Shown here in pieces: positions 10,592-22,593 of a DNA stretch of 64,000 nucleotides (positions are counted from its first letter, which is position 1; each line of letters opens with the position of its first letter). Under the pieces are notes generated by a model. It made no database searches, was not told the DNA's origin, and worked only from the letters and a program-made list of their open reading frames with translations. Position numbers and translations under genes: made by a program. The stretch spans positions 32,468,976-32,532,975 of the forward strand of contig OY759267.1 in the NCBI GenBank assembly GCA_963662155.1, given 5' to 3'. Source of the DNA: Lamellibrachia columna (lineage: Eukaryota; Annelida; Polychaeta; Sabellida; Siboglinidae).

Positions 10592-12157
10592 AATTTGGTC
10601 GGCCGCTATTTGCGTGACACAATAAATACAATATGCAGGGAAAGATGATTTACTTCCTTTCGATGTGTGCCCAAAATGTGATACCTTAATCATGTTGCCC
10701 CCCACAGTACATGACCAGTAAGCAAGGACGGATCTAGGCTTGCTGGCAGGGGTTCTACTTATTTTAAGGGTTAATATTAGCCAGCTTATAATACTTCAGT
10801 CTTTACATCATTGACACTAGTTCCGATGTAGGCCTATATGCGTTGTTCTTTACCATAATATTTGCCACGGACACTGGGGGGGTCTAAAACCTGCACCATG
10901 GCCGTGGGGTCTTGAGACCCCCAGTACACCCTGGATCAGCTGTTTTTAGGTACCCATGGTGTAGAAGACATTTATCATGTTTCAGTTTTTTTACTCTCAT
11001 GTTGTGAAAAAGTTAAAAGCTGTAACAGCTTTTGCGTAGCATCATTTTTATGGCTGATATCTTGTTGTGTGGTATGTAACGTTGGCTTCGTATAACCTCA
11101 GGATTAGTGCAATATAAAAAAAATTCCTTCAAACCTTCAAGCTTCCTCTGGGTATTGATTTCTTCTGTAGACTGCTCTGATCTCGTTGTTGCCTCTTGAG
11201 TGAGTGTTTGAAGACGATAGCAAGGGCATGCAGGGTAGATGTCATGTTTTGTACTTAAGGGCCCTTGAATGCATTAGATAGTGCCAAATCCAGGCTGTAC
11301 AAGCACACATTAAGATTAATTATCAAGTTAGAGTAAAACAAATAAATTTATAGCAAAATGCCCCCCCCCCACACGCCCCCTCTGGATCCAGAAAACGTGA
11401 GAAAACATTAAAGTAAAAACGGGAACGTGCTCATGAAAAGCAGGAAACACTATATTCCACGCAATTTTCTAAAAGTGCAGCAAGACACGTTTGACAGCTG
11501 TAGTGACTATTCAACACATCTAATGAATTGTTTAGTTTCATTGAACATTAATATGCATTAAGCATTTGTAAACATAATGTAAATGAGAGTAGGTCACCCA
11601 TTGATATGGAGCGCACTAACATAATGTTTGAAACGTTGGACTCGCAATTGAGAGGTCACGTGCTCCTATCATCTGTTCCTGCCGTTTTGATGGTTGAACA
11701 ATTTCGAACAGACCACGTTGCCTCCGTTCACTCAGCTGTACAAATGAGTACATGGCTACACACATTTGATGATTTATTGAGTGAATAATGTATGCGCAGT
11801 AATTACAGCATGGCTGAATTCTTCCTGGAGAGGTTGTTTTCGTGTTGGAATGAACAGGTTACTATCGGTGAAGTGTAAATCTCTTTGAATGGTTCCAAGG
11901 GTCAGATGCAGCGCTATTACTGACCGTTACCGTTTTACTAACCAACGTTTTAATACAGTTTAATATACGTGATTATCATGCTGCCATATTGTGCCGGAAA
12001 TCTAACTACCAATAGCAGAGCTTAGTGCAACCTAAACCATCACTAGGATTGTGAAATCACGTTCCTAAGACTTCAGGGTTAGGCTCTATACAACGCTTCA
12101 GTTCTAGAAACGCCACAGTACATAACCGACCAACAATCTTCACATACCAAAATACAC
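10592..12157. other. No gene recognised
   Basis: No supported coding region. A poly-C run lies at about 11360-11370 and otherwise the sequence is unique-looking. A 60-codon frame at 11606-11788 has no recognisable similarity and no splice context. Confidence 0.5.
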
Positions 12158-12169
12158 TCAAATTACAAG

Positions 12170-12600
12170 TGTCTCAGAGCAACCAAAGGGCATGGACTGT
12201 GTCTTAGGGGACCAAAGGGCACGGACTGTGTCTTGTGGGAACAAAGGGCATGGACTGTGTCTTGGGTGACCAAAGGGCATGGACTGTGTCCTGGGGGGCC
12301 AAATGATTGGTTTGTGTCTCAGGGGGACCAAAGGGCATGGCATGTGTCTCAGAGGAACTAAAGGGCATGGATTGTGTCTTGGGGGAACAAAGAGCACAGT
12401 CTGTGTCTCAGAGGAACCAAAGGGCATGGTCTGTGTCTCAGAGGAACCAAAGGGCATGGTATATGTCTTGGGGGACCAAATGATTGGTCTGTGTCCCCCC
12501 TGGGACACAGACCAATCATTTGGTCTGTGTCTCAGAGGAACCAAAGGGCATGGTATGTGTCTTGGGGGACCAAAGGGCATGATCTGTCTTAGTGGGACTA
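12170..12600. repeat. 29-30-bp minisatellite with inverted insert
   Basis: About fourteen units of ACCAAAGGGCATGG followed by TGTGTCTNGG. Some units carry a variant (CCAAATGATTGGT). One stretch is inverted, making the palindrome at 12474-12525. Long frames on both strands (for example minus 12580-12158) are period artefacts. Confidence 0.92.
12474..12525. repeat. Perfect palindrome, 24-bp arms and 4-nt loop
   Basis: The left arm 12474-12497 begins GACCAAATGATTGG. It is exactly complementary to 12502-12525, separated by CCCT. The palindrome arose by inversion of one repeat unit inside the array and would extrude as a stable hairpin. Confidence 0.95.
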
Positions 12601-13039
12601 AATGGTATGTGTTGACCTTTCATAGTGTACATCTTTCTGAATTTGTCAGAACATTTTGTTTTGTTTGAGAAAAAACTGCCCCAGTAGATTCATATTCCAT
12701 AAGTACACATCATTGCAAGTTGAATATTTAAAAATATTCCCCAGCATTACACGATAAACAACAGAAATTTGTATTTAAAGCGAAGTCAAACTTAATGTTA
12801 GATTATGTCGCACTTGTAGGATTTTGATTCTAACAATATTCTAAATAATATTTATTTTATTCACAGAATTTCACATTTGTGAAATAAACATACTAGAACA
12901 CGATAAATGTAGACATACTTTTATTTTATTAGTTTTACCTGTTGTTATTAGATCAAATCATATGGACTAATACTTTGTCCGTCCTCTTTACAAAAATGAC
13001 ACTTTGATTGGCGCATACTTGAAGATTACTATCAAACTA

Positions 13040-13625
13040 CTACATCTGACGGTATAGTGTCATCACTGGTGACACTATAATATTTTAGTGTTGTAATCAT
13101 TGGTGACACTATAATATGTTGGTGTCATGGCATCACTGGTGACAGACACTATAATTTGTTGTTGTGTCATCATTTGTGACACAATGATGGGTCTGTGTTG
13201 TGTCATTACTGGTGACACTATGATTTGTCTGTGTACGTTACACTAATGTGTATGTGTTGTGTCATCAGTGGTGACACTATATATTCTGTTACACTAGTGT
13301 CATCACTGTTGACACTACAATATGTTATTGTGTCATCACTGATGACACTCTATGTGTCTGTGTTGTATCATTATTAATGACGCTAATATGTTCGTGTAGT
13401 GTCATCACTTTTGACATTACAATATGTTATTGTGTAATCACTGGTGACACTCTATAATGTGTCTGTGGTGTATCATTATTAATGACACTAATATGTTAGT
13501 GTAGTGTCATCACTGGTGATATCATAACGTGTTGTTATTGTGTCAACAAGGGTGACTATATAATCATTGGTGTACTGTCATCACTGTTGACATATTTCAC
13601 ATTTATTCATCACTGCTGACACTAA
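13040..13625. repeat. Diverged palindromic minisatellite
   Basis: About a dozen imperfect copies of a unit built on the near-palindrome GTGTCATCACTGGTGACAC, followed by TATAATATGTT-type spacers of variable length. Spacing is irregular, so the array is old or recombining. Each core is a potential short hairpin. Confidence 0.88.
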
Positions 13626-14193
13626 CATGTCACTGTATACACATAGTACATGTGCATTAGTAGTTGTTCTGTTACTGGCAACAGTTACCATGGCAAACTG
13701 TTACCACAGTAACTGGTTACCATGGCAACCTGTTAACAGTTTTCAACCTCAAACTTCTAGCAAATTAGCAAATGAAGAGCCCCAGAAACCAACGCATCTA
13801 GCCACAACAAAACATACATATTTCACATTTATTACGAATACAATTTGATTAAATATTTTCTTGATTTTAATATATAATCATTGGTGTACTGTCATCACTG
13901 TTGACATTATAATATGTCACTGTAGTGTCATCATTGCTGACACTAACATGTCACTGTATACACATAGTACATGTGCATTAGTAGTTGTTCTGTTACTGGC
14001 AACAGTTACCATGGCAAACTGTTACCACAGTAACTGGTTACCATGGCAACCTGTTAACAGTTTTCAACCTCAACCTTCTAGCAAATTAGCAAATGAAGAG
14101 CCCCAGAAACCAACGCATCTAGCCACAACAAAACATACATATTTCACATTTATTACGAATACAATTTGATTAAATATTTTCTTGATTTTAATC
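13558..14193 (+). repeat. Two-copy tandem duplication of ~315-320 bp
   Basis: Copy 1 is about 13558-13872 and copy 2 about 13873-14193. They are nearly identical from the ATAATCATTGGTGTACTGTC start to the ATTTTCTTGATTTTAAT end. Both preserve a 73-codon open frame (13627-13848; within 13861-14169) whose first 25 residues look like a secretion signal (CALVVVLLLATVTMANC). The middle of the frame is itself a GTTACCATGGCAAC-type inverted repeat, so coding potential is doubtful. Confidence 0.9.
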
Positions 14194-14559
14194 TAACGTG
14201 AGCCAAATAGATTACACCCAATACATGCATTCATGATCAAACAATCAAACGTTGGAGTAGAATCCAAAAAGACAAACAAATTAGGAAAAAGAAATAACGT
14301 CAAGGCATAAAAATTGGCAAGCCAATTGTAGCAAAGCAGCTACAATGGTTACCAGAACTGTTTCCAGCAGAATGCCACTGACAATCCTTTGTTAACTGTC
14401 ATGATATGTCATTGTGAGACAATTATGCCCACTCTGGCTTCTAGCGTCCACTATTATACTCTGGTCAGATAAGTGACCTCTACATATTCTGAAGGTACAA
14501 GTCAGTAGCCCGTCTTGCTTAAAGCACAACACGCTGCTATTTTCTGAGTACATGGCAGG
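14194..14559. other. No gene recognised
   Basis: Unique AT-rich sequence between two repeat arrays, with no supported feature. Confidence 0.5.
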
Positions 14560-15160
14560 TTGTACACCAGAACTGATACTGTTGATTAGGAATACATGTG
14601 TACAAACACCCAACGTGTACACAGCATGTTGTACACCAGCACTGATACTGTTGTTATTAATATAGCTGTACACACCTCCAATGTGTACACACCATTTTGT
14701 ATGCGAGCACACACTGTTGATTAGGAATACACATGTACACACAGTTAATGTATACACATCATGTTGAACACCAGCATTGATACTGTTGTTTATAAATACA
14801 TGTGTACACACCCAATGTGTACACAACACACAAACCTGTTGTTTATAAATACATGTGTACACACCCAATGTGTACACCACACACAAACCTGTTGTTTAAG
14901 AATACAACATGGTGTACACCAGCACAGATACTACTGTTGATTAGGAATACACATGTAATGTGTACACAGCATGTTGTACACCAGCACGGGTACTGTTGAT
15001 TATGAATACTGTTGTACACATCCCAATGTGTACACATGTTGAACACCAGAACATATACTGTTGATTAGGAATACACAATGTGTACATAGCACGATGCACA
15101 ACAGTTGTACACCAGCACTGTTATGGTTGATAAGGAATACACATGTACACACCCAGTGTA
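14560..15160. repeat. ~60-70-bp minisatellite with TGTACA palindromes
   Basis: About nine units with the order TTGTACACCAGCACTGATAC, TGTTGATTAGGAATACA, then TGTGTACACACCCAATGTG. The unit contains self-complementary TGTGTACACA stretches. Units vary by loss of one of the three blocks. Frames on both strands across it are artefacts. Confidence 0.9.
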
Positions 15161-15339
15161 TGCCAAGCTGTATGCCCTATGTATGCTAAAACTGCTGCCA
15201 ACTTTAATTTATATTGCTCTATATATTAGCCTGATGTACATAGAAAGTTGACTGTTACGTGATCATAGACGCCCGCACATTTACTTGCTGTATTCTGTCT
15301 AAATGACATTGAATCTGTTGATAGAACAAGACAATCCCA

Positions 15340-15680
15340 AAGTCTGGAGCACACAAGCTCTTGTACTCATCAGGAGCAGACAATGCTCATCAGGAGCAGT
15401 CAGTGCTCCTATACTCGTTAAAAGCAGTAAATGTGCTCCTATATGCATCAGGAGCACTGCTCATCGAGCGCAAACTGTGCTCCAAGTCCCGTCACAATGT
15501 GTCACTTTCATAGGATCTCCTCATGACCAAACAGTGCTCTTATAATTGTCGAGAGCAGTGCTCTTTGTGAGCAAACAGTGCTCCTATTCTCATCAAGAGC
15601 AGTGCTCCTCATGAGCGAACATACTCTTATACTCACAGCAGTGCTCATGATGAAACAGTGCTCCTTTTTTCGTCAAGAGA
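15340..15680. repeat. ~30-bp degenerate minisatellite
   Basis: About ten imperfect copies built from CAGTGCTCCTATACTCATCA and GGAGCA blocks. The GAGCA...TGCTC pairing makes each unit partly self-complementary. Confidence 0.85.
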
Positions 15681-15726
15681 AAGTTCACTTTCGTGGTGAT
15701 CTCCTCTGGCATGTCTCTGGTGACAA

Positions 15727-16075
15727 CAGCTACAAAGAAACAGGACACTTCATACAACAGCTACAAAAAGACAGGATACTTCATACAATAGCTAAAAAGA
15801 GACAGGACACTTCATACAACAGCTACAAAGAGACAGGACACTTCATGCAACAGCTACAAAAAGACAGGATACTTCATACAACAGCTACACAGATACAGGA
15901 CACTTCACACAACAGCTACAAAGAGACAGGACATTTCCTACAAAAGCTACAAAGAGACAGGACACTTCATACAACAGCTATAAAGAGACAGGACACTTCC
16001 TACAACAGCTACAAAGAGACAGGACACTTCATACAACAGCTACAAAGAGGCAGCACACTTCATACAACAGCTTCT
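15727..16075. repeat. 31-bp minisatellite, about 11 copies
   Basis: Units of CAGCTACAAAGAGACAGG followed by ACACTTCATACAA, spaced 31 bp from 15727. A 195-codon plus-strand frame (15578-16165) reads through because three units make 93 bp, so all three phases stay open. It is not considered a gene. Confidence 0.93.
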
Positions 16076-16189
16076 TACCCAGAAACTGTTAGAATATATC
16101 GATTACCAGAAACTGACTTGATATTGCACACAGTAGTAGTCAATTATTACAATTATGCAATATGACAAGTGTCATTATCAATTGTTTTA

Positions 16190-16245
16190 GTATCCCGCAT
16201 GCACGCACACAAGCACACCTGCATGCACACACGCACAACTGAAAT
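16190..16245. repeat. CA/GCAC microsatellite
   Basis: Short alternating run of GCATGCACGCACACAAGCAC type. Confidence 0.7.
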
Positions 16246-16955
16246 GATTGAAAACTGATAAGAAAGAAATTATAGATTAGACAAATCTACACTGGTTGTA
16301 TAAGAAATAAATGGGACAGATCATTAATTAACCTTGAGGTTCTAATCATACGAATAAAGTGCCGGTGATTTTTACAGTATCCCATATGACAATTTTTGCT
16401 CTATGGAAAATTATTTCTTAACATGGATGTGTCCATATTTGAGGGCTGCGACACTTATGCTTTGCCCAAATAAATATTTCTAGTGGACGGTTGGCAACAA
16501 ATGCTCGTGTCAATGATGGAAGGATCCCTGGTGTACGAAGACAGAATCCGGTTTGTTTGTGCGACAAATGACAGGGAGCATACTCCAAGTTGATTGTCTC
16601 GAAAATAAGTGTAGGATTTGACAAAAACACTACTGCAGGTCGATGACAAGACAACAATACACGTGAAGTTTTTATTAAAACTAAATTGTAACTTTAGCAC
16701 ACTGTGGACTGACTTCTAGCGTTGTTTCAATGGGGAAAATCAACAGTGTACTTCATTCAATCGTATCCTCTTGCGAGGGAGTTTGCAGAATTGATTGAGC
16801 CGTGTCTTGGACACTTCTGCAGTGGTTCATGAGAGATGGAGTCCACAGCAGGCTACACATTTACCCCGTGTGGGATCTTTTACTTCCCCTGACATAGACA
16901 CCAGATAGAAGGGACCAACGGCTTTTACTGTCTCTTCCGAAAGAATGTTACAGAT
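16246..16955. other. No gene recognised
   Basis: Minus-strand frames at 16418-16700 overlap in different phases and show no family resemblance or splice context. Nothing else was identified. Confidence 0.45.
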
Positions 16956-17051
16956 GGTCAGTAACACATTACAACATGTGGTCAGTAACATGTTATAACA
17001 TGTGGTCAGTAACATGTTACAACATGTGGTCAGTAACACGTTACAAGATGG
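16956..17051. repeat. 24-bp minisatellite, four copies
   Basis: Units start at 16956, 16980, 17004 and 17028: GGTCAGTAACATGTTACAAC plus ATGT. AACATGTT is palindromic. Confidence 0.92.
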
Positions 17052-17124
17052 CTTCAGGTTGATGTAAGAGCTTTTTAAGACCAATACTTTGAAAATCTAA
17101 GACCTCCTTCATAGACAGATTCAA

Positions 17125-17720
17125 TTGAAAACAAAGCAATTTGACATCCTCTTGAACGTCCATCTTGGACATGCCACATTTGACACACCTATCAGATGTG
17201 TAACCAACGACAATAAGACATCATGCCGCCCAAGCATCGCCAAAAAAAGCTCGTCAGAGGCTACTCGCTTTGAAGGTATTGACAATGAACTACTAAAACT
17301 TACCTTTATTGCAACTCTGAGTGACAGTGATGTTATAAAACAATTGAAACGAGCTCTGTTCCCGCAAGAGATTGCTGACAAAATAGACTACTTAGCAGCT
17401 CAGATTGAGCAACTAAAACAAACTGTGAAAGAGAAGGACGAGAAAATCAAACAACTTGAAAGTAGAGTCGACTTGTTAGAATCGGCCAACGACAGCATCG
17501 ACCAATATTCTAGAAGATCCAATTTGAGAATAGAAGGAATACCCGAATCTGTAGGTATTGGTGAAATTGAAAATGCAATCCTAGACATTGTCAATGATCA
17601 TATGAAGTTAACCTCAGTCCTGCAGTCTCAGAGAGATTGAGCGAGCGCACAGAATTGGCCGCCCTAAAACGGATGGCGGGCGACCCCGCACTAAGATTTT
17701 TACACTAAATAGCGAACGTC
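17125..17720 (+). pseudogene. L1-like LINE ORF1 protein, frameshifted
   Basis: The frame encodes 171 residues with a coiled-coil stretch (heptad pattern around QIEQLKQTVKEKDEKIKQLE, about residues 92-116). The junction DQYSRRSNLRIEGIPE follows, which is the start of the RNA-recognition fold typical of L1-type ORF1 proteins. The frame stops at 17638-17640. A single-base frame change just before it restores the family hallmark IERAHRIGRP and then GRPRTKIF, showing that the copy is broken. The N terminus is also doubtful, since a separate short frame starting near 17223 reads MPPKHRQKK. In the family this protein is a nucleic-acid chaperone that binds LINE RNA. No ORF2 follows, so this is a truncated remnant. 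Confidence 0.8.
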
Positions 17721-18382
17721 GGAGGGACATACACAGCTCGAATCAACCTAAAACATCACAATACAGCCTCGGGTCTAAACCTTCGTTTATTTGTTAATGA
17801 ACACCTCACGTAAACTCGTTCTGAACTTCTGTATGAACTTGGAAAAAAAATGAACTGATTTCTGACTGTTGGTCTTTCAATAGGAATATCTTGTACACAG
17901 ACACTCAGGGTGTTGTCCATCAAGTACGAAGTAAACAGGACGCATGTTTCAAGGTGCGCAGTGTTTGACGCCTGCGTTACGTAACTCCTGCGGACATTCC
18001 CGAGACACAGCTGCGTCAAATGACGTAAGCATTGTCTGGCACTTGCACACTTGCACACCTTCAATTAATATAACCTATCCATATTATACGGATAGATGAT
18101 TTATTACAGAGTATCATTTTATTTTTCAGACTAAATACAATTACAGTAATCTATTTAGTTATGCTGATTTGTAGTTGGTACATGCCAAATCAAGGCAGTA
18201 GGTTAATATATTACTATTGTTTTTGTTTTAAAAACAATTTTTCGATATCAAGAATATAACCACCTAAGCCTATGTGCGCATATCATTTAATGGGCACGTG
18301 AGATTATTAATGATTGGCAGACCTATCTCACCATTGTATTGTGACTTGTATTATCACCATTACTCTCGGTACCTCGATGGTA
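17721..18382. other. No gene recognised
   Basis: Possible 3' remainder of the LINE fragment, then unique sequence. A 102-codon minus-strand frame (18064-17756) has no recognisable features. Confidence 0.4.
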
Positions 18383-18575
18383 AGCACGTTGAACAATCCC
18401 AAGGACTGGATAGCGTGCTGTATAACAACGTACCTTTACTTGAGGTTTTCTTACAGGTGTTGGGGTAGTTTTTTTGGTGGACCGAGAGTAAATAGTATAA
18501 AGGATCACTTAAATCGGATCGTTGTTGCCTATCCCCATTTTGTGTGTTTACACAAGTAGGTGTCATAATGTCGAA
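18383..18575 (+). repeat. Copy 1 of a duplicated exon with its upstream intron
   Basis: It matches 38680-38882, including non-coding sequence (CACGTTGAACAATCCCAAGG). It contains an exon-like block 18457-18555 with acceptor TTCTTACAG and donor GTAGGT. The encoded part includes FGGPRVNSIKDHLNRI and AYPHFV. Relative to the second copy the 5' part has lost bases, so its phase differs. The function is unknown. Confidence 0.6.
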
Positions 18576-18819
18576 TTTCTGCGAATTGCTATTATATGAA
18601 CTATTTTCCTGAATATGGTGAGGTAAATGTTAGAGTGTATATAGACGAATTGCATCGACAAGTTATGCAATAATAGTATCCAAGTGTGGTGTGGGAGCCC
18701 ACATTGGAAGTTTATTGTTAGGCATGGGGCATGACCAGGTTATGCAATAATTGTACCCATGATGTTTTCGCTTTTGGCGTGGTACATTATATTAAAAGGG
18801 GTATCAACGTAATGGGACC

Positions 18820-19180
18820 GTCCACGACACGTTCGTCGTCTCCAAGTCATGTTGACGGCCGACTTACAGAGCGTTCAGCCGACCGTTCAACTGCCTTCCC
18901 CGCGCGCGCGACACCAGTGCGTCCGCACGAGCTATCGTCACGACACGTTAGCCGTCGTCACGACACGTTAGCCGTCTCCACGACATATTGCCGGCTGACA
19001 TACTATACGTCCAGCTGACCGTTCAACTGTCTTCCCCGTGTGTGACACCAGAGCGTCCGCGTCAGCCGTCGTCATGAAACATCGCCGTCTCCACTATCTA
19101 TTGACATCTGGCTTACTATCGTCCAGCCGACAACAACCTCGACATCACTGCGGTCGAACGTATTCTGCTGCCGGTGAGAT
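18820..19180. repeat. GC-rich degenerate repeats
   Basis: Irregular copies of CGTCACGACACGTTAGCCGT, GCCGAC and CGTTCAAC motifs. The composition is sharply more CpG-rich than its AT-rich neighbours. An open frame at 18731-19018 follows from this bias. Confidence 0.6.
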
Positions 19181-19190
19181 TATGTGACCG

Positions 19191-21310
19191 CCCAGCAAAC
19201 ACATAACATTTTTATAACATTTGATAAAGGTTATATACATGTTATAACGAAAACATTTTTCAATAACATTTCGTAAATGTAAATAAAATGTTATGTAAAA
19301 TTTCAGAAACATCATACAGATGTTTTTAAGATAACGTAATTTTACATTTTTCAGTGATGTTTTTAAAACATCATCAAAACATTCCCATCAAACACAATAA
19401 TGTTTTAAAAACATCAGAAAAATGTTTCCTCAAATGTCATAATAATGTTTTTTTAATGTTATAATGATATCAAAATGTGCCATCTTGGAAACATTTGAAA
19501 AACATTTTTGAACAATGTTTTATTAAAACATATATGTAACATCATAAAAACATGTTTGACAAAGGAACATAAACATCACAAAAATTTTATTTTAATGTTT
19601 TATTAAAACATTTAACTTTGAAAGGTATCAGAAAAGCTTTGATTTTATGGCTGAACCCAGCCAATACTATACTGCTTTAAAAACATCAGAATTTTGTTTC
19701 TAAAATGTCATAAAAATGTTTTTTTTAAATGCTATAATAATATAAAAATGTGCCATCTTGGAAACATTTGAAAAACATTGTTGAACAATGTTTTATTAAA
19801 ACATATATATAGCATCATAAAAACAATTTTGACAAAGGAACATAAACATCACAAAAATTTTATTTTAATGTTTTATTAAAACATTTCACTTTGAAAGGTA
19901 TCAGAAAAGCTTTGATTTTATGGCTGAGCCCAGCAAGCACAATACTGTTTAAAAAAACATCAGAAAAATGTTTTCTAAAATGTCATAAAAATGTTTTTGT
20001 ATATTCTATAATGATATAAAAATTTGCCATCTTGGAAACATTTGAAAAACATTGTTCAAAAATGTGTTATTAAAATATATATATAACATCATAAAAACAT
20101 TTTTGACAAAGGAAAATAACATCAAAAAAAAATTATTTTAATGTTTTATTAAAACATTTCACTTTGAAAGGTATCAGAAAAGCTTTAATTTTATGGCTGA
20201 NNNNNNNNNNNNNNNNNNNNNNNNNNNNNNNNNNNNNNNNNNNNNNNNNNNNNNNNNNNNNNNNNNNNNNNNNNNNNNNNNNNNNNNNNNNNNNNNNNNN
20301 NNNNNNNNNNNNNNNNNNNNNNNNNNNNNNNNNNNNNNNNNNNNNNNNNNNNNNNNNNNNNNNNNNNNNNNNNNNNNNNNNNNNNNNNNNNNNNNNNNNN
20401 GCCCAGCAAACACAATACTGTTTTAAAAACATAAGAATTTTTTTTTTTAAATGTAATAATTTTTTTTTTTTAATGTTATAATAATATCAAAATGTGCCAT
20501 CTTGGAAACATTTGAAAAACCTTTTTGAACAATGTTTTATTAAAACATATATATAACATCATAAAAACATGTTTGACAAAGGAACATAAACATCACAAAA
20601 ATGTTATTTTAATGTTTTATTAAAAATTTCACTTTGAAAGGTATCAAAAAAGCTTTGATTTTATGGCTAAACCCAGCAAACACAATACTGTTTTAAAAAC
20701 ATCAGAACAATGTTTTCTAAAATGTCATAAAAATGTTTTTTTTATGTTATAATAATATCAAAATGTGCCATCTTGGAAACATTTGAAAAACCTTTTTGAA
20801 CAATGTTTTATTAAAACATATATATATAACATCATAAAAACATGTTTGACAAAGGAACATAAACATCACAAAAATGTTATTTTAATGTTTTATTAAAAAT
20901 TTAACTTTGAAAGGTATCAAAAAAGCTTTGATTTTATGGCTAAACCCAGCAAACACAATACTGTTTTAAAAACATCAGAAAAATGTTTTCTAAAATGTCA
21001 TAAAAATGTTTTTTTAATGTTATAATAATATCAAAATGTGCCATCTTGGAAACATTTGATAAACCTTTTTTGAACAATGTTTTATTAAAACATATATATA
21101 ACATCATAAAAACATTTTTGACAAAGGAGCATAACATCACAAAAAATTTATTTTAATGTTTTATTAAAACATTTCACTTTGAAAGGTATCAGAAAAGCTT
21201 TAATTTTATGGCTGAGCCCAGCAAACACAATACTGTTTTAAAAACATCAGACATTTTTTTCAAAAATGTAATAACATTTTTTTTTTTATGTTATAATAAT
21301 ATCAAAATGT
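19191..21310. repeat. 272-bp AT-rich satellite array
   Basis: Units begin at CCCAGCAAACACAATACTG: about 19191 (divergent and longer), 19656, 19929, the gap, 20402, 20672, 20945 and 21217. Spacing is 270-273 bp. Each holds AACATTTT/AAAATGTT motifs in both orientations, TGTGCCATCTTGGAAACA and ACTTTGAAAGGTATC. The last unit is cut off at 21310, where a GC-rich sequence starts abruptly. Confidence 0.95.
20201..20400. other. Assembly gap (200 N)
   Basis: The gap starts exactly where the next satellite unit should begin (19929 + 272) and ends at a unit start. Its true length is probably some whole number of satellite units. Confidence 0.99.
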
Positions 21311-22593
21311 GCGAAGCGAAGCCAGCGACAGCGATTGATGTCGGCGGCAGCGCAAAACAAACAACAAGTTGATACTCGTTCATTGACATTGTTCACCTAA
21401 TGTTTCTTGAGAATTGTCAAAGCAATTCTAAGTAGGTTTAAGCAGGCCCAGTTGGCATTTTCCCCTGGCGGCAGAAATTCGGGATCCACGACCGACCGCG
21501 TTATATCCGAATCCGCGTAATATTACATTACATCGTAAATATAATCGTTTTCGCGACGCGAAACCAACGAAAATACGAATTCGTCATCCGCATATGAAAC
21601 GATGTTAAGTGGAGCGTAATAAATGTATGCTTCGGTCGAGATCGGTTGAAAGACGAGGTGATACAATTATTAATTCTACCTATTGTATTTTTCTGTGTTT
21701 TATCAGCTTACATACTACGTTTGTCAAATCATATACGTTTTCGGCTGCTCAGGTCCAGGTTATTATTTTCGATTCGTAGGCCTGTTGGTCCAGTACATCA
21801 TCATCGTAGTAGATCTATTCCATAACAAAATACGTACGTGTGTTTTATTCAGTTCAAGAGTCAAGAGGGTGTGACATTTAAAAATAATACACGTTGATGC
21901 TAGTATACTCGTTTAATAAGTTCCATAAACTGCATATTGCCGTATAAGATAATGGTGCAAGCACACGGGGCTTCGACAGCGTTCTTGGTCTTGGTGCAGC
22001 GGGCGGGGGTCGCTGTTGTTTAGTAGCTCCCTGGTGGCAGATATGAGAACACCTAACGCGCCTCGCTTACAGCGCGGTCCGAAGTCGTGGACCCCGACTA
22101 CCGCGTTATAACAAGGCTCGACTGTAGATGCAACGAGGTATGTAGCTAACTGATGAATAACCAAAAGTCACTTAGAATGTATTAGTATTACAAATGTATT
22201 GTTTTTCATTGTTAAACTTGATGTCAAGATCAATCTCAAAATGCAGCACGCTGTCACATGTACTTTCCCAAATGTTATCCTTGTCAAATATAAGGCTAAT
22301 CTACCAACTTAACACTGTGTAGATCTGAGACAGTTGTGTCCAGTGACATTACTTATTTTGTGTAATCATCACTATAGCAAGGGGTGGTATAGTAGTACTA
22401 CACTACCCCTAGCAGCAACACTAATTCAGTTCCAAGTTTCAACAGGGTTATCTGCCAGCTAGGGGTACTGTTGATCAACTGTCCATTTAGTAGGGGATTG
22501 GCCAACATATAACATCTGCCATGACTTATCTTCTGCATCATTAGTTATAGAGGAAATTTGTTTGAGCAGGATATAGACGCGTTGAGTGCCCAT
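21311..22593. other. No gene recognised; transposon end inside
   Basis: A GC-rich start (21311-21600), then AT-rich sequence. At 22066-22130 the reverse complement reads ACAGTCGAGCCTTGTTATAA followed by CGCGG, a terminus resembling pogo/Tigger-type DNA transposons. A related stretch, GACCGCGTTATATCCGAATC, lies at about 21494. I could not define both ends of an element. Confidence 0.35.

Noticed and set aside
12158..12668. Overlapping frames on both strands over the 29-30-bp array
   Set aside because: The frames exist because the repeat unit lacks stops. The products are repetitive and in conflicting phases.
15578..16165. 195-codon plus-strand open frame
   Set aside because: It reads through a 31-bp tandem repeat in all three phases. 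The product is a 31-residue periodic artefact with no independent support.
18731..19018. 95-codon frame in the GC-rich repeats
   Set aside because: It is low-complexity, repeat-derived and has no start or splice support.
20133..20481. Open frames across the N run
   Set aside because: They are composed almost entirely of unknown bases.
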